Positions 22,690-33,695 of a DNA stretch of 64,000 nt are shown here, piece by piece. The position numbers were made by a program, and so were the translations under genes. Position 1 is the first letter of the stretch, and each line of letters begins with the position of its first letter. The notes beneath the pieces were generated by a model. It was not told where the DNA came from. It saw only the letters and a program-made list of their open reading frames with translations, and did not search any database. Source of the DNA: Hexactinellida sp. DTS-2022 (taxonomy: Eukaryota > Porifera > Hexactinellida); assembly GCA_028753945.1 (NCBI GenBank), contig JAPNXP010000013.1:2728001-2792000 (forward strand). Reading direction: 5' to 3'.

Positions 22690-23590
22690 GAATATTGTAT
22701 TATGTTTACAGAATCTTAACTTTTGGAAGATAAAAGTAGTAATATAATAAGCCTTATATTTAATTTAAACTTCTACAAAGGTGACAATTAGTCGGTCATT
22801 GACGTCAGGATTAACCTGTCAGGTTGTTCAATCTATTAATGACACACAGTACACACCACCATAATTATTTTCGACTCGGCTTATTTTGGACAAGCTGCGA
22901 GGAACGAATGTATCCCATTTAAGCGGAGTCGACTATATAGGTATTAATCTGTGCTTTAAAATAGATTTAAGTTAAATTACTCAAATAAGACTCTCCTTTA
23001 TTCAATCACACTCAAAAGTCCGAGATCTGGGCACCAACATTTGTGTAAAGGCAAGCTAAATGTGTATTAATTTAACCAATAATGGAATTAAATGACAAAA
23101 TTATATAACAAATATATATCTTAATTCTTCAATAACCCGTTAAAACATCAGTTGTTAATTTTTGAAAGAATATAGAAAATATGGATTATAACCTGTTGTA
23201 TGACGGTTTACTTAACATTACAGTTTACTTACCTCTGTTGCAATAACCATTTATTAACCATGGATGCTTTCTATGCATGACGGTTTACTTACCGTCTTTG
23301 CTATGGCTTTTAATTGGAAAATGTCATTATGGCCCAAAAAATCTAATGCTAATATGGAAATTATTAACCGTAGACTGCCTAACTGGCACAACGTGTATCA
23401 AGAGCACTGAGAAGTTTATGGATGACTAATAATGCATAAAATCGGTGTATTTAAAAAAAAATTGAACATTCTGTGTTCCTCCACTATTTCTTGTTGTGCT
23501 TAGGATAACTGAGAATTTTTTTTAGATATTGGTTTGCACCATGGATAATCTTCATTTATTCTGATCCATGGTCCCATTACAGAAATTTTC
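22690..23590. other. Non-coding stretch
   Basis: No gene seen. GACGGTTTACTTA(A/C) words recur at about 23203-23310 with inverted AAGACGGTAAGTAAACCGT at about 42507-42530, hinting at an undefined dispersed repeat. Confidence 0.4.
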
Positions 23591-23723
23591 AAAAAAAAAA
23601 ATCCAAAATTGCAGCCTGTGCCGACGCATGTTCCTTTGGTGGCACTATATTTTGGTGGTGGTTTATTGGTAGTGCCTCCATAGGAACATGCTGTCGGCGC
23701 AGGCTGCAATTTTGGATTTTTTT
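23591..23723. repeat. Hairpin repeat, copy 2
   Basis: Inverted arms AATCCAAAATTGCAGCCTGT / ...AGGCTGCAATTTTGGATT around CATGTTCCTTTGGTGGCAC and its complement. Same family as 40-166, 25028-25155 and 45017-45143. Confidence 0.85.
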
Positions 23724-23744
23724 CCGCAATGTCATCATCACTAT

Positions 23745-25880
23745 GAAGGTGTTAAATTATTTCAGAAAGGTGTTTCAGAAGGCAACGACCCTTAGAGTCG
23801 TGGAAGTTTCCATTTTGCTCACTTCGTTTCAATGATATTCAAATTTCAGTAGAATATAATAAGTGATGAGTCAGCATATTTATGTCAGTGTTGGGTCATC
23901 ACCCAACACCAACTAACCCATTTTAAATGTCGAATTAAAAAAATTCTAAAAATACATTTTTTTAACGATCTCATCATCACCTCATGGTGTCAAGACCCAC
24001 TTGTATAGGTGGTACCTGGCATAAGGACCAATTGATAAATTGAAAGTTTGTTTATATCTTGTATCAACTCTGAGATTAATGAAATTTAGCTAATTAGTAT
24101 AAAAATTTAATTAATGTATTGATTATTTAACACCATTATTATATACAGCAAAATAAATTAAGTTCAATTATTTGCAATTATTATTAATTTAAATTGAATT
24201 TCACTATAATGTTTGAATTCCACGCACTCGATAACCCCAATAATCCAATTGGAACCGTCTATAAGTTAAATACAAAAGGAATTAATTATAATTAATTACG
24301 TCAGTACATTAATTGTGCAAGAATATTCTCGCCGAAATAAATATCTTCACTTAATCTGTCGTTGTTGTGGAATGTAAAATCTTACGGTTCTATCATAAAC
24401 CATCTTGAGTTTAAAGCCACTCATTCATTATGTATTGATAATAAATTATATTATTAGTTATTTATTTTAGCAATGTTATCCACGGTTAAGTTGAATTAAG
24501 TCAACAAATTCCTTATATTATAATATTTTATTTAATCCATTGTATAGTAATATGTACTAGAATTAAATAGAAGCCAGCTGGAATTTATAAGTTAAATCAA
24601 TATAATTATCGCAAGTTGAATCACTAGAGTAGGATTTAACAAGTTAAATCAATATAATTATTACAAGTTGAAACAATGGAATTAGATTTAACAGTTATAC
24701 TGAAACTGAAGTGTGAGTAAATAAAGAAATTTCAACCCCCATTTATGGCAGAAATTGACCCCTTTATTGAAAGATTTCTTCTCCCATCAGAAGCAAAATT
24801 TTATGGCGAATCCAAATATGAAATAAAATTTGGGGGTATAGTAAAACAATTTTTGAGTTATGGACCAGAAAAAATTTGAAAGGTGTTAAGAATGTGTCAA
24901 AAATTTGTTAATCAAAAATCGTAACCCCAGGTGCAAATTAGACGGTCCCATCGCACCTACATGCCAAGTTTATGCCCATCAACTATAAAGCTAAGGCCAG
25001 GGCACCGTCTACGGAGAAAATAAAAATAAAAATCCAAAATTGCACCCTGTGCCGACGCATGTTCCTTTGGTGGCACTATATTTTATTGGTTGGTTATTGA
25101 TAGTGCCTCCAAAGGAGCATGCTGTCAGCACAGGGTGCAATTTTGGATTTTTTTTCGCCCAGTCATCAACGCCTCAAGGCGTCAAGAACCATTTGTTAAC
25201 TGGTCCGAGTCACAAGGAACGGGGGATAAATTTTAAGTTTTGTTTCTATCTTAAACCATCTTGAGTTTAATGCCATTAATCCTTTATGTATTGATAATAA
25301 ATTATATTATTAGTTATTTATTTTAGCAATGTTATCCACGGTTGAGTTGAATTAAGTCAACAAATTCCTTATATTATAATATTTTATTTAATCCATTGTA
25401 TAGTAATACTACAATAAATAGAAGCCAGCTGGAATTTATAAGTTAAATCAATATAATTATCGCAAGTTGAATCACTAGAGTAGGATTTAACAAGTTAAAT
25501 CAATATAATTATTACAAGTTGAAAGTTGAAACAATGGAATTAGATTTCACAGTTTTACTGAAATTGAAGTGTGAGTAAACAAAGAAATTTCAACTCCCAT
25601 TTATGGCAGAAATTGACCCCTTTATTGAAAAATTTCTTCTCCCATCAGACGCAGAATTTTATGGCGAATCCAAATGTGAAATAAAATTTTGGGGTTTAGT
25701 AAAACATTTTTTGAGTTATGGACCAGACAAATTTTGAAAGGTGTTAAAGATGTGTCAAAAATTTGTTAATACAAAATCGTAACCCCAGGTGCAAATTAGA
25801 CGTCGACTCCGAATCTACATGCCAAGTTTCAGCCCTCTATGTATACAGGTGTGGCCAGGGCACCTGCTACGGAGAAATAA
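23745..25880. repeat. Repeat family V, copies 1 and 2 (direct duplication)
   Basis: About 24396-25022 and 25252-25880 are direct repeats of about 630 bp (start AACCATCTTGAGTTTAA, end CTACGGAGAAA). A hairpin repeat lies between them. The 5' part (GGTGTTTCAGAAGGCAACGA at 23770, CACCTCATGGTGTCAAGACC at 23980) matches 45187-45340 and 45715-45840. No transposase seen. Confidence 0.75.
25028..25155. repeat. Hairpin repeat, copy 3
   Basis: Inverted arms AATCCAAAATTGCACCCTGT / ACAGGGTGCAATTTTGGATT. Both arms changed G to C/C to G compensatorily relative to copy 2 (GCAGCC to GCACCC), so the stem is kept. Confidence 0.85.
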
Positions 25881-26025
25881 TAATAATAATAAAAATAATA
25901 ATAAAGGCAGTGATTCTAATACTGGGCCACTATACTATAGTATAGTCGGCACAGTAAAAATAATAAAGGCAGTGATTCCAATACTGAGCCACTATCCTAT
26001 AGTATAGTCGGCACAGTAAAAATAA
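25878..26025. repeat. AT microsatellite plus ~63-bp tandem duplication
   Basis: A (AAT)n tract is followed by two copies of AAAGGCAGTGATTC(T/C)AATACT ... ATAGTATAGTCGGCACAGT. Non-coding. Confidence 0.8.
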
Positions 26026-26387
26026 TGGAATACTAATATTTGGTAGGAATTCAACATACATGATAGTTCATTGTCAATCGAATGCACAAAGAAATTGTGT
26101 CACACGGGATCTTTTGGGGTAGTTATTTGGTTTTTGATTTTTTAGTCTCATCCATGGTCCAAAAATTATTATATCTAATATTAATCGATCTAAATAACAA
26201 TTAGTTTTGGTATTTACTTAGGAATATTTTCAGAATGATTATTATGATATATATAACGACAAACCTATTATCCTTTTCTGCTATTGTTTATTTTGAAAAT
26301 CTATCTATAGTCTTCAATTGAGAATAATTGACAAGTTTTTGCGTCCAACGATTACTACACACATTGTATCCTACTGAATATTGCTAT

Positions 26388-26538
26388 ACACACTGTTCTC
26401 TCTAATAGTTCACCAGTGGCAATTGGTCCAAAGTGGACTATTAGAGAATATGGACTATTACAGATATATATATATAGTGATTTAGACAAGTAAATAAGTG
26501 GCTATTAGAAAAGTGGACTATTAGAGAGAACAGACTGT
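26388..26538. mobile_element. pogo-like MITE, degenerate
   Basis: Left CACACTGTTCTCTCTAATAG and right CTATTAGAGAGAACAGACTG are imperfect inverted repeats flanked by TA. GTGGACTATTAGAGA recurs inside. Non-coding. Confidence 0.65.
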
Positions 26539-26539
26539 A

Positions 26540-27172
26540 CCCATTTTAGTATATGTTGACAATATTCCCCAGGGATATTTTACAAGCGATTGTACGCTGT
26601 GTTTTTCTACACACTGACACACCTTATTGTCACGAACGGCGATTTTCCAATTGGTGCACATGAGTTTAGGACAGACACTCCTAATAGATACTAAATCTAC
26701 ATAATGATTTTTAAAAACAAAAAACGCGATAACGATAGAATCATTGATATATTTATCATTAGACTGATTAGAGTATTTGATATTAGCCCTGAATATTCGC
26801 TAAAATCTGATGTGGATGTGTTTGACTGATAGTCTAAATCTAATTTTGAGAAAACGCCATTCAAAGGTAGAGAACGCTAATAGTTTTTGTAAGGTTTGCT
26901 AAAACAAATAAAAACAATAAAGACATAGAGATCTGATCTATTAGGACTCATCGCACTCATCACAAAATAATGAGGTTGTTAGTCGCATTATTAGTGATGT
27001 TTTGGGGGTGGGGGGGGGCTCGGGGGGAGGCGCTCCCCCACTTATTTCGCTGGGGGGCGCTTATATCCTAGGGGGGGGCCGTCGTCCCTATGAGTTATCT
27101 ATAGAATTCATTATTGGGGGCCGTTTTTACCTATGTTTTCTAAGAAAATGCTAAATTTAAAAAGGGAGCGCG
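26540..27172. other. Non-coding stretch with G-rich patch
   Basis: No gene recognised. 26998-27130 is G-rich with GGGGGGC runs, resembling decayed hAT MITE debris; no ends could be paired. Confidence 0.4.
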
Positions 27173-28077
27173 CTGTTAGTTCTGAACTAACTTGTTCCTG
27201 ACGCTTATCCTTCGCTTCACTTTATCACAGGGGCCCAATGACAGTATTCCTTGCGTATAACTGGACTCTATTGTTTCACTACCGTCACCCGGCTGTTAGT
27301 TCTGAACTAACTTGTTCCTGACGCTTATCCTTCGCTTACACTTTATCACGGGAGACAATGACAGTATTCCTTGCGTATAACTGGACTCTATTGTTTCTCT
27401 ACCATCACCCAGCTGTTAGTTCTGAACTAACTTGTTCCTGACGCTTATCCTTCGCTTACACTTTATCACAGGGGCCCAATGACAGTATTCCTTGCGTATA
27501 ACTGGACTCTATTGTTTCTCTACCGTCACCCAGCTTTAGTTCTGAACTAACTTGTTCCTGACGCTTATCCTTCGCTTACACTTTATCACGGGGGCCCAAT
27601 GACAGTATTCCTTGCGTATAACTGGACTCTATTGTTTCTCTACCGTCACCCAGCTGTTAGTTCTGAACTAACTTGTTCCTGACGCTTATCCTTCGCTTAC
27701 ACTTTATCACAGGGGCCCAATGACAGTATTCCTTGCGTATAACTGGACTCTATTGTTTCTCTACCGTCACCCAGCTGTTAGTTCTGAACTAACTTGTTCC
27801 TGACGCTTATCCTTCGCTTACACTTTATCACAGGGGCCCAATGACAGTATTCCTTGCGTATAACTGGACTCTATTGTTTCTCTACCGTCACCCAGCTTTA
27901 GTTCTGAACTAACTTGTTCCTGACGCTTATCCTTCGCTTACACTTTATCACAGGGGCCCAATGACAGTATTCCTTGCGTATAACTGGACTCTATTGTTTC
28001 TCTACCGTCACCCAGCTTTAGTTCTGAACTAACTTGTTCCTGACGCTTATCCTTCGCTTCACTTTATCACGGGAGAC
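27173..28077. repeat. 120-bp satellite array, 7.5 units
   Basis: Units start at 27173, 27293, 27413, 27534, 27654, 27775, 27896 and a partial at 28016. Each opens with the perfect palindrome GTTAGTTCTGAACTAAC (sometimes one base shorter) and carries CAATGACAGTATTCCTTGCG. Units are nearly identical, so the array is young or homogenised. A diverged single unit in the same orientation lies at 41181-41285, joined to the truncated piggyBac transposase. The array may belong to the piggyBac-type element, but that is inference. Confidence 0.95.
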
Positions 28078-28509
28078 CTTATCAAATTGCGAATTTTATG
28101 ACATTTTAGATGAACATTAGTTAGTTCAATTGAAGAAATTGTGCAAGTGTGCCCTAAAACGAATTATGCGCATTTTACATTACCGATTTTATTTACAAAA
28201 CTCGGTATTACAAATTCTCTTATTGCTATCTCGTGATGGTATACTAAAATCTTTAACAAATTTGGCTATGTCTAAATGTGCTATTCATGAGCTATAATAA
28301 TATCTAGCTTGGCAACGAGCTATCTGTTCTTTGTTGTTTTATACATTGCACTGTAATCTAGGTTGAAGTTATTATTCGAGGGGGTAGACTAGTGTTCATG
28401 TTTAGATAGTATTTATCCATTTAGGGATTACACTCATTTTTAGATATTTATTTGCCAAACTATGTTTACATTATTGTAATCTTGTATGGTAATTCATCTG
28501 TATATTGTT
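28078..28509. other. Non-coding; start of piggyBac 3' region by homology
   Basis: No gene. The last part (CTTGTATGGTAATTCATCTGTATATTGTT) resembles subrepeats at about 30430 and 30580, so it seems continuous with the piggyBac non-coding region, interrupted by the hAT at 28510-30296. Confidence 0.5.
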
Positions 28510-29156
28510 CAGTGGCGGCGCTAGCACATCAAAATAGGGGGTGCAACTGGAGGTGATGTTGCATTTCAGGGGGTGCAATCATTTGTCCAGTTAAAACCTG
28601 CCAGAATGTTTGAATGATTATTGTGTCATGTTATAACGGTGGTCTTTTATAGAAATTAGCTATTACTTTAAGTTGCTACTCAAATTTATTATTCGGAAGC
28701 TAAACATATTAGCAATATGGCGATCATACGTAGATCAGTGGCGGATCCAAGGGGAGGCGGGCATATGCCCCCCCACTGCCCCCTTCCTCTATTGCCCAAC
28801 GGTAGTATCTTAGTTCGGCGAGATACCAAAACAACAAATGCGGTAGGCTTATTTGCCTTTTCCTTTAAGAATTACAGCAGAAGCTCGTTAGTACAAACAC
28901 GGTAAATGATAATTTCGGGATAACAGGAACAAATGGCTTCACAAAATCAGGTTCCTAGATTTGCTATTCAATGGGTAATACTCCTGTTATGTAGATCTCT
29001 AAAATTGAGATATTAGAATTCCAGAAGCTACTTATCTTTAGCTAGTTATGTAGTTATTGTATCGTGTTTAGTTGGCAACATCCTCATCACAAGATCCGTG
29101 CCCACCCAGACCTGAAAGTTCAGTTTCGCATATGGCACCAATTATATACCTTTAGT

Positions 29157-29487
29157 CAGGGCCGGATTTACCATTATGCTAAGTAGGCTATAGCCTTTGG
29201 TACACTACAAGACCAATGTCAGGACACTACAGGACCAATGGGCCACTACAGGACCAATGTCAGGACACTACAGGACCAATGGGCCACTACAGGACCAATG
29301 TCAGGACACTACAGGACCAATGGGCCACTACAGGACCAATGTCAGGACACTACAGGACCAATGGGCCACTACAGGACCAATGTCAGGACACTACAGGACC
29401 AATGGGCCACTATAGGACCAATGCCGATCATGTTCGGACCACTTGTGTGGTTCATCCTTCAGGCCACTCAAGGGTAATCCTGCCCTG
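29157..29487. mobile_element. hAT MITE carrying a 41-bp minisatellite
   Basis: Begins CAGGGCCGGATTTACC and ends GGGTAATCCTGCCCTG, with a perfect 8-bp duplication CCTTTAGT (29149-29156, 29488-29495). About 29203-29430 is a minisatellite of about 41 bp containing GGACCAATGTCAGGACACTA and GGACCAATGGGCCACTA. Three overlapping plus-strand frames are translations of this array, not genes. Confidence 0.93.
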
Positions 29488-29739
29488 CCTTTAGTATAAT
29501 TACAGATAGATTTAACTCCCTCACTATACATCATTGTATTTACATATTTGAAATAAATAAGATTTAGTATGTTAAATTTTAGTTAGGAATTTGAAGATAC
29601 AGCCCCCCTGAAATAGTCTCTGTTCACCCCTCAGATTTGTTTCTCGAACCGTCTCTGACGTAGATATCAAAGTACAAAGTGCTAAATTTGACTAGTCATT
29701 CATGCTAATTCTTATATACGAATTGAAGTGGGGTAGTTC

Positions 29740-30162
29740 ATAACTGCCAACCGTACAGGGATTTAACCATTTTGGCTGATCTGTAAAGCATACAGGGATT
29801 TATTCCATTTGTATAGGGATTTTTAATTTACTAATTATGAGTTAATATTATTGCCTAAAATATCTACAGTGATGATAGTATACTCTGCCATGCATTCTGC
29901 ATTTACCACATAAAGACACAACTTGGTTTATATATCTATTCAAGCGTTTACGGAATCCCTATACAGTATATATTTCATTGCTTTACCTTTCCAAAGTAAT
30001 AATTTTGATATGTCTTTCGTGTGTCCCTGAATAATAATTCCCGGGACGAGCGAGCTTAGCGAGCGAGAAATCTTGGGGAGGCGTACACGGATTTTTGGAC
30101 AATGTACAGGGGAAAATTTGAGCCCTATGAGGGATATGACTCAAATAGGTTGGCAGTTTTGC
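29740..30162. mobile_element. Nested element with CTGCCAACC ends
   Basis: Left TAACTGCCAACCGTACAGGG and right ATAGGTTGGCAGTTTT are short inverted repeats. Compared with the sister hAT at 16200-16250 (GGGCTAGTTATGCTATTC), this segment is extra and the flanks (GTAGTTCA / GCTAGTTA) look like a diverged duplication. TACAGGGATTT words repeat inside. Confidence 0.6.
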
Positions 30163-30304
30163 TAGTTATGCTATTCAACTTGAATACAATAAATTATAAA
30201 CACACCTTGAATTCTCTGAGCACCCCCATTGGGGGTGCTGACAGAATCTCAGGAGGTGCCGTAGCACCCCCTAGCACCCCCTTGGCGCCGCCCCTGATAT
30301 TGTT

Positions 30305-33300
30305 ACTCAGAGATGAGTGTAATTGTATTTACCAAGCTTTGCCTGTTCAGGTAGTGTGTCTTCTCAGCACCATAGCTTTTGCAGTGACAATTCTCTCACA
30401 GCCTGGGCAGATTTACAAAGGTTAGTTTGTCATATTATTGTTATATTGTAATATAATTTATCAGTCTATTGTAACTCAGATACTCGGTGATTGTATTACA
30501 AGCTTTGCCACTTATCAGTGACGATTCTCTCACAGCCAGGGCAGATTTTGCATAGGTTAGTTAGTCACATTATTCTGATCTTTATTATAATTCATCTGTA
30601 TAATGTTACTCAGAGACCCGGTAATTGTATTACAAGCTTTGCCTGTTCAGGTAGTGTGTCTTCTCAGCACCATAGCTTTTGCAGTGACGATTCTCTCACA
30701 GCCAGGGCAGATTTACAAAGGTTAGTCTTATTGTGAATCAATTTACTGTTAGTATAGCCATCCTCCGAACATATTTGTGTTATTTATACAGTTTTTGGTG
30801 CACCCTCCCACGTACCTGTCCATCTTCCAGGATCTTCCTCCCATCACTGGCCTCCTGGCCCTAGATACCTTGCAGTCACGAGTTTTCCTTATATTGTTCT
30901 GAGTCGCTGCTGCCAAGACATGTGTTATGCGCAAAGAGATCCCTCCATGATGTAAATGTGAGTTTTCTCCTTTTGTATAGAATTAGGTTCTTATTATCAA
31001 TTTCTGTCTGCACGAGTCAGGAGCTCACACACACTCACACATACTTTCAATCACTCATTGGATGAACAATAGTGTGAGGAGCAGAGTCATTCTGAGTTTG
31101 AGACTGAGTTATTGCTGCTCTCTCCGCGAATTGCTCTTTCGCTCAATCTCGCTTTTAGCAGTCCCCAATGCGAAGTCTTTTACTCTCGTGCATCGACACC
31201 TTATCACATAATATATGGTGTATTTCAACGGAGAGTTTTCCCGCCCTACTATCCTTCCTGAGAAAGTGACATTCTCCAAACAATGTGTTATTATCTTTAG
31301 TTTAGTAGACCACCCATACGTTGTAGTTCATCACTTATTTGTATTGTTGTTAGTTTGTTTCTCAATGTTAGTCTCAGCCTCAGGTTATGTTTTCAGATAT
31401 TGTTTGTGTGTTCTGTTTATATAGTTTGATACTGGTTATAATTATGCAACTTCCCTATGATTGTTGCGTTGGGAACATCGCTAGCGCCGATAGTGACCTA
31501 TTGACAGTCAATTTCCTGGATTTTCTTCTTGTACGTGTGATCAAATTATCCTGAGAACTGTCGTCAACACTTTCTTATTGTTCAATCAAAAATGGTATCT
31601 TGTACATTGGATGTGCTGCCCCACACTACTCGTTATAGTTGGCTAGTATAGATGTAATAGGGGGTGCCCATTTTCGGCGGTACAGTGGCAGCCGAGTTGA
31701 GTTATAAGCACGCAATATAGCTACTGAGTTTCCTGAGTTGAGCTCAAAGTGGGGTTAGGGCCGGGCTTGCTGTTGGAGGCTGTTTTTCTCCACTCTCAAT
31801 AGCTTTGGAAAGCACCCTCAAGGTATGCACATTGTTAGGGAAATCAGCCGCTTTTTATCAAGAATGTGAGCTTCCATAATCCATACTGATTATTACTTTT
31901 TACTTAGAGCAAGTTAGAGGCTTGAGATATATCTACATATGTACATAGGCGAATATTATAGTCTGTGTTGGAGGGCCCGCACAATTAGTCGATTTGAAAC
32001 GGTAGAATTCAAGAAAACTCTCGGTGACACTGGCTTGTGAACACCTGATAAAATTTGGGAAATACCCATTGAAAATATTTCTGACAATGCTTTTCCTAAT
32101 TGACTGAAACTCGTTGATATCTCTACTCAAGTACACCTAATTGACAGGAACTAAACTATAAATTATATAATATTTTACTCTGTTTACATATTTGATCAAA
32201 ATATTTTTCTTCCTGCCAGGATGTGTCCAATGTTAGCCCTATAGTGATAGTGATAGCGTGTAATGTTGCTCTGTTATACATGTACATTTATAATGAGTAT
32301 AATTCGACATCTTTATTTGCTTTGGGTTGTGAAATATAGCTCAGCAGTTCTATTGGCAATACATAAATTGATTCAGTTATATTACTAAAGAGAAGTGTTC
32401 CATTTGTTAGGGGAACACTCGTATAGTATAGAACGTTCGTTCTCAATTTAGCCAGTTCTCAATTTAGATACACATGTATATTACATCAAACCGTGAATAT
32501 AATACGAACTTATTCACGTGCACAATGGATATGCTATCATGTTCTACTTATCATATTATCACAGTTATTGAGTCTCAGTAATCAAAATGCCTGTAGACTC
32601 ATTTCCGATTCTGTAGAGCCATGCTACTTGTATTGAATGCAATAGTAGAACTACTACCTTGCGCTACAAATTATACTTCTCTTTGATTTTGATTGTTTGT
32701 AGTGCGATAATACTTTATATATTATAAGCCTCAACGGTGTTATCAAATCACATGATTGTTTTTGGCCGAAAGGAGTCTAATTTGTGTATTTCCCGAATAT
32801 ATGAGAGTTAGATCTCTGTTTGTTACTGAGTGGTGGACATTGCCCCTGTTAGTTGGAGTGTTCCCACAGTTGATAGTGTAGACTGAATGGCAACAACACA
32901 AGGCCTCCTCTTGCTCTATCCCGTGCAGATAAATCTCAACCCAGTAGCTGCTATTTATTGCCTACCCCACCCAACCTTCTCTCTAAAGTTTAGTTCTCGC
33001 ATCCAAGAATGGGCGCTTATCCCTCAATCCAGTTGCTTCCCTACCCACTTTACCCTCTCATACGAGCTTTGATGTCACCTATTACCTATTACTATATGAA
33101 TTGGTGATTCTTGACATTGAATTTCTCAAATACAAAACAAGAAGTAAGACAGAATACTGAAACGGACACCTCTGACAGTTTCTCATCCACCTGGGCACAT
33201 ATGTTTTGGTGAGTTATCACTATTTGATTGCTCTATCTCTCTCTACTGATATACTATTGTACGATTAGTATGTGAATCACACTCCTCCAAAAGTTAGCCT

Positions 33301-33690
33301 TGTACTGAATGTAAATTGAGCCACTTAGATAGGTCTGTTTTATGATAACCTCATGATAGACCTTGGGTAACCATGCTTGCCTCTTTTGGGAAGTTTGAAA
33401 CAACTGAGCTCGGTATATGTCTACCTGTTACCGCTATCCCTTGTCGTAATATTTAGAAAAGATACTGTTTGCTTCTGTATTTATTCATATATTTCTAATA
33501 GACAATTATAATTAGTATATGTATAATCAGTTCATGCCTACAGTGCTAAATCCTACTAATTAATATATATATATATATATATACACTATGCTATATTAAT
33601 TTGTGTAACGACTGAATCTAATCTCTGAATGGGTCAGCTGGGGATCATCCATTGGTGCCCGCGTGAATTTAGTGCTTTGATGCGAGCGTG
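30305..33690. other. Long non-coding 3' region of piggyBac element A
   Basis: No gene inside. It is colinear with 38440-40800 (AGTCCCCAATGCGAAGTCTT vs GATCCCCAATGCGAAGTGTT; TTGGGAACATCGCTAGCGCC vs TTGGGAATATCGCTAGCCCC), which also precedes a piggyBac C-terminus. Three subrepeats near 30310, 30470 and 30600 share ACAAGCTTTGCC(TGTTCAGGTAG). A (TA)n tract lies at about 33563-33582. The ~3.4 kb length is unusual for a piggyBac. Confidence 0.65.
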
Positions 33691-33695
33691 CCTGG

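Larger units (their letters stand above)
28510..30296. mobile_element. Non-autonomous hAT element, copy 2 (1.8 kb)
   Basis: Same ends as 14553-16362: CAGTGGCGGCGCTAGC and TTGGCGCCGCCCCTG. A perfect 8-bp duplication ATATTGTT lies at 28502-28509 and 30297-30304. Nested inside are a hAT MITE at 29157-29487 and a CTGCCAACC-ended element at about 29740-30162. An end-like CAGTGGCGGATCCAAGGGGA lies at 28736. No transposase. Confidence 0.93.

Noticed and set aside
27173..28077. CRISPR-like array
   Set aside because: Units are contiguous 120-bp tandem repeats with no unique spacers, in a eukaryotic context.
28736..29098. Possible further nested hAT MITE (CAGTGGCGGATCCAAGGGGA ... AAGATCCGTGCCCAC)
   Set aside because: The right end is only loosely complementary and no target duplication was found.
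29197..29494. Three overlapping plus-strand frames of 72-92 residues (YRTNGPLQDQ type repeats)
   Set aside because: They are translations of the 41-bp minisatellite within a hAT MITE in all three frames; a tandem repeat without stops, not a gene.
30102..30736. Plus-strand frames of 107 and 81 residues
   Set aside because: They cross the boundary of the hAT element at 30296 and the piggyBac subrepeats; similarity between them is due to the subrepeats.
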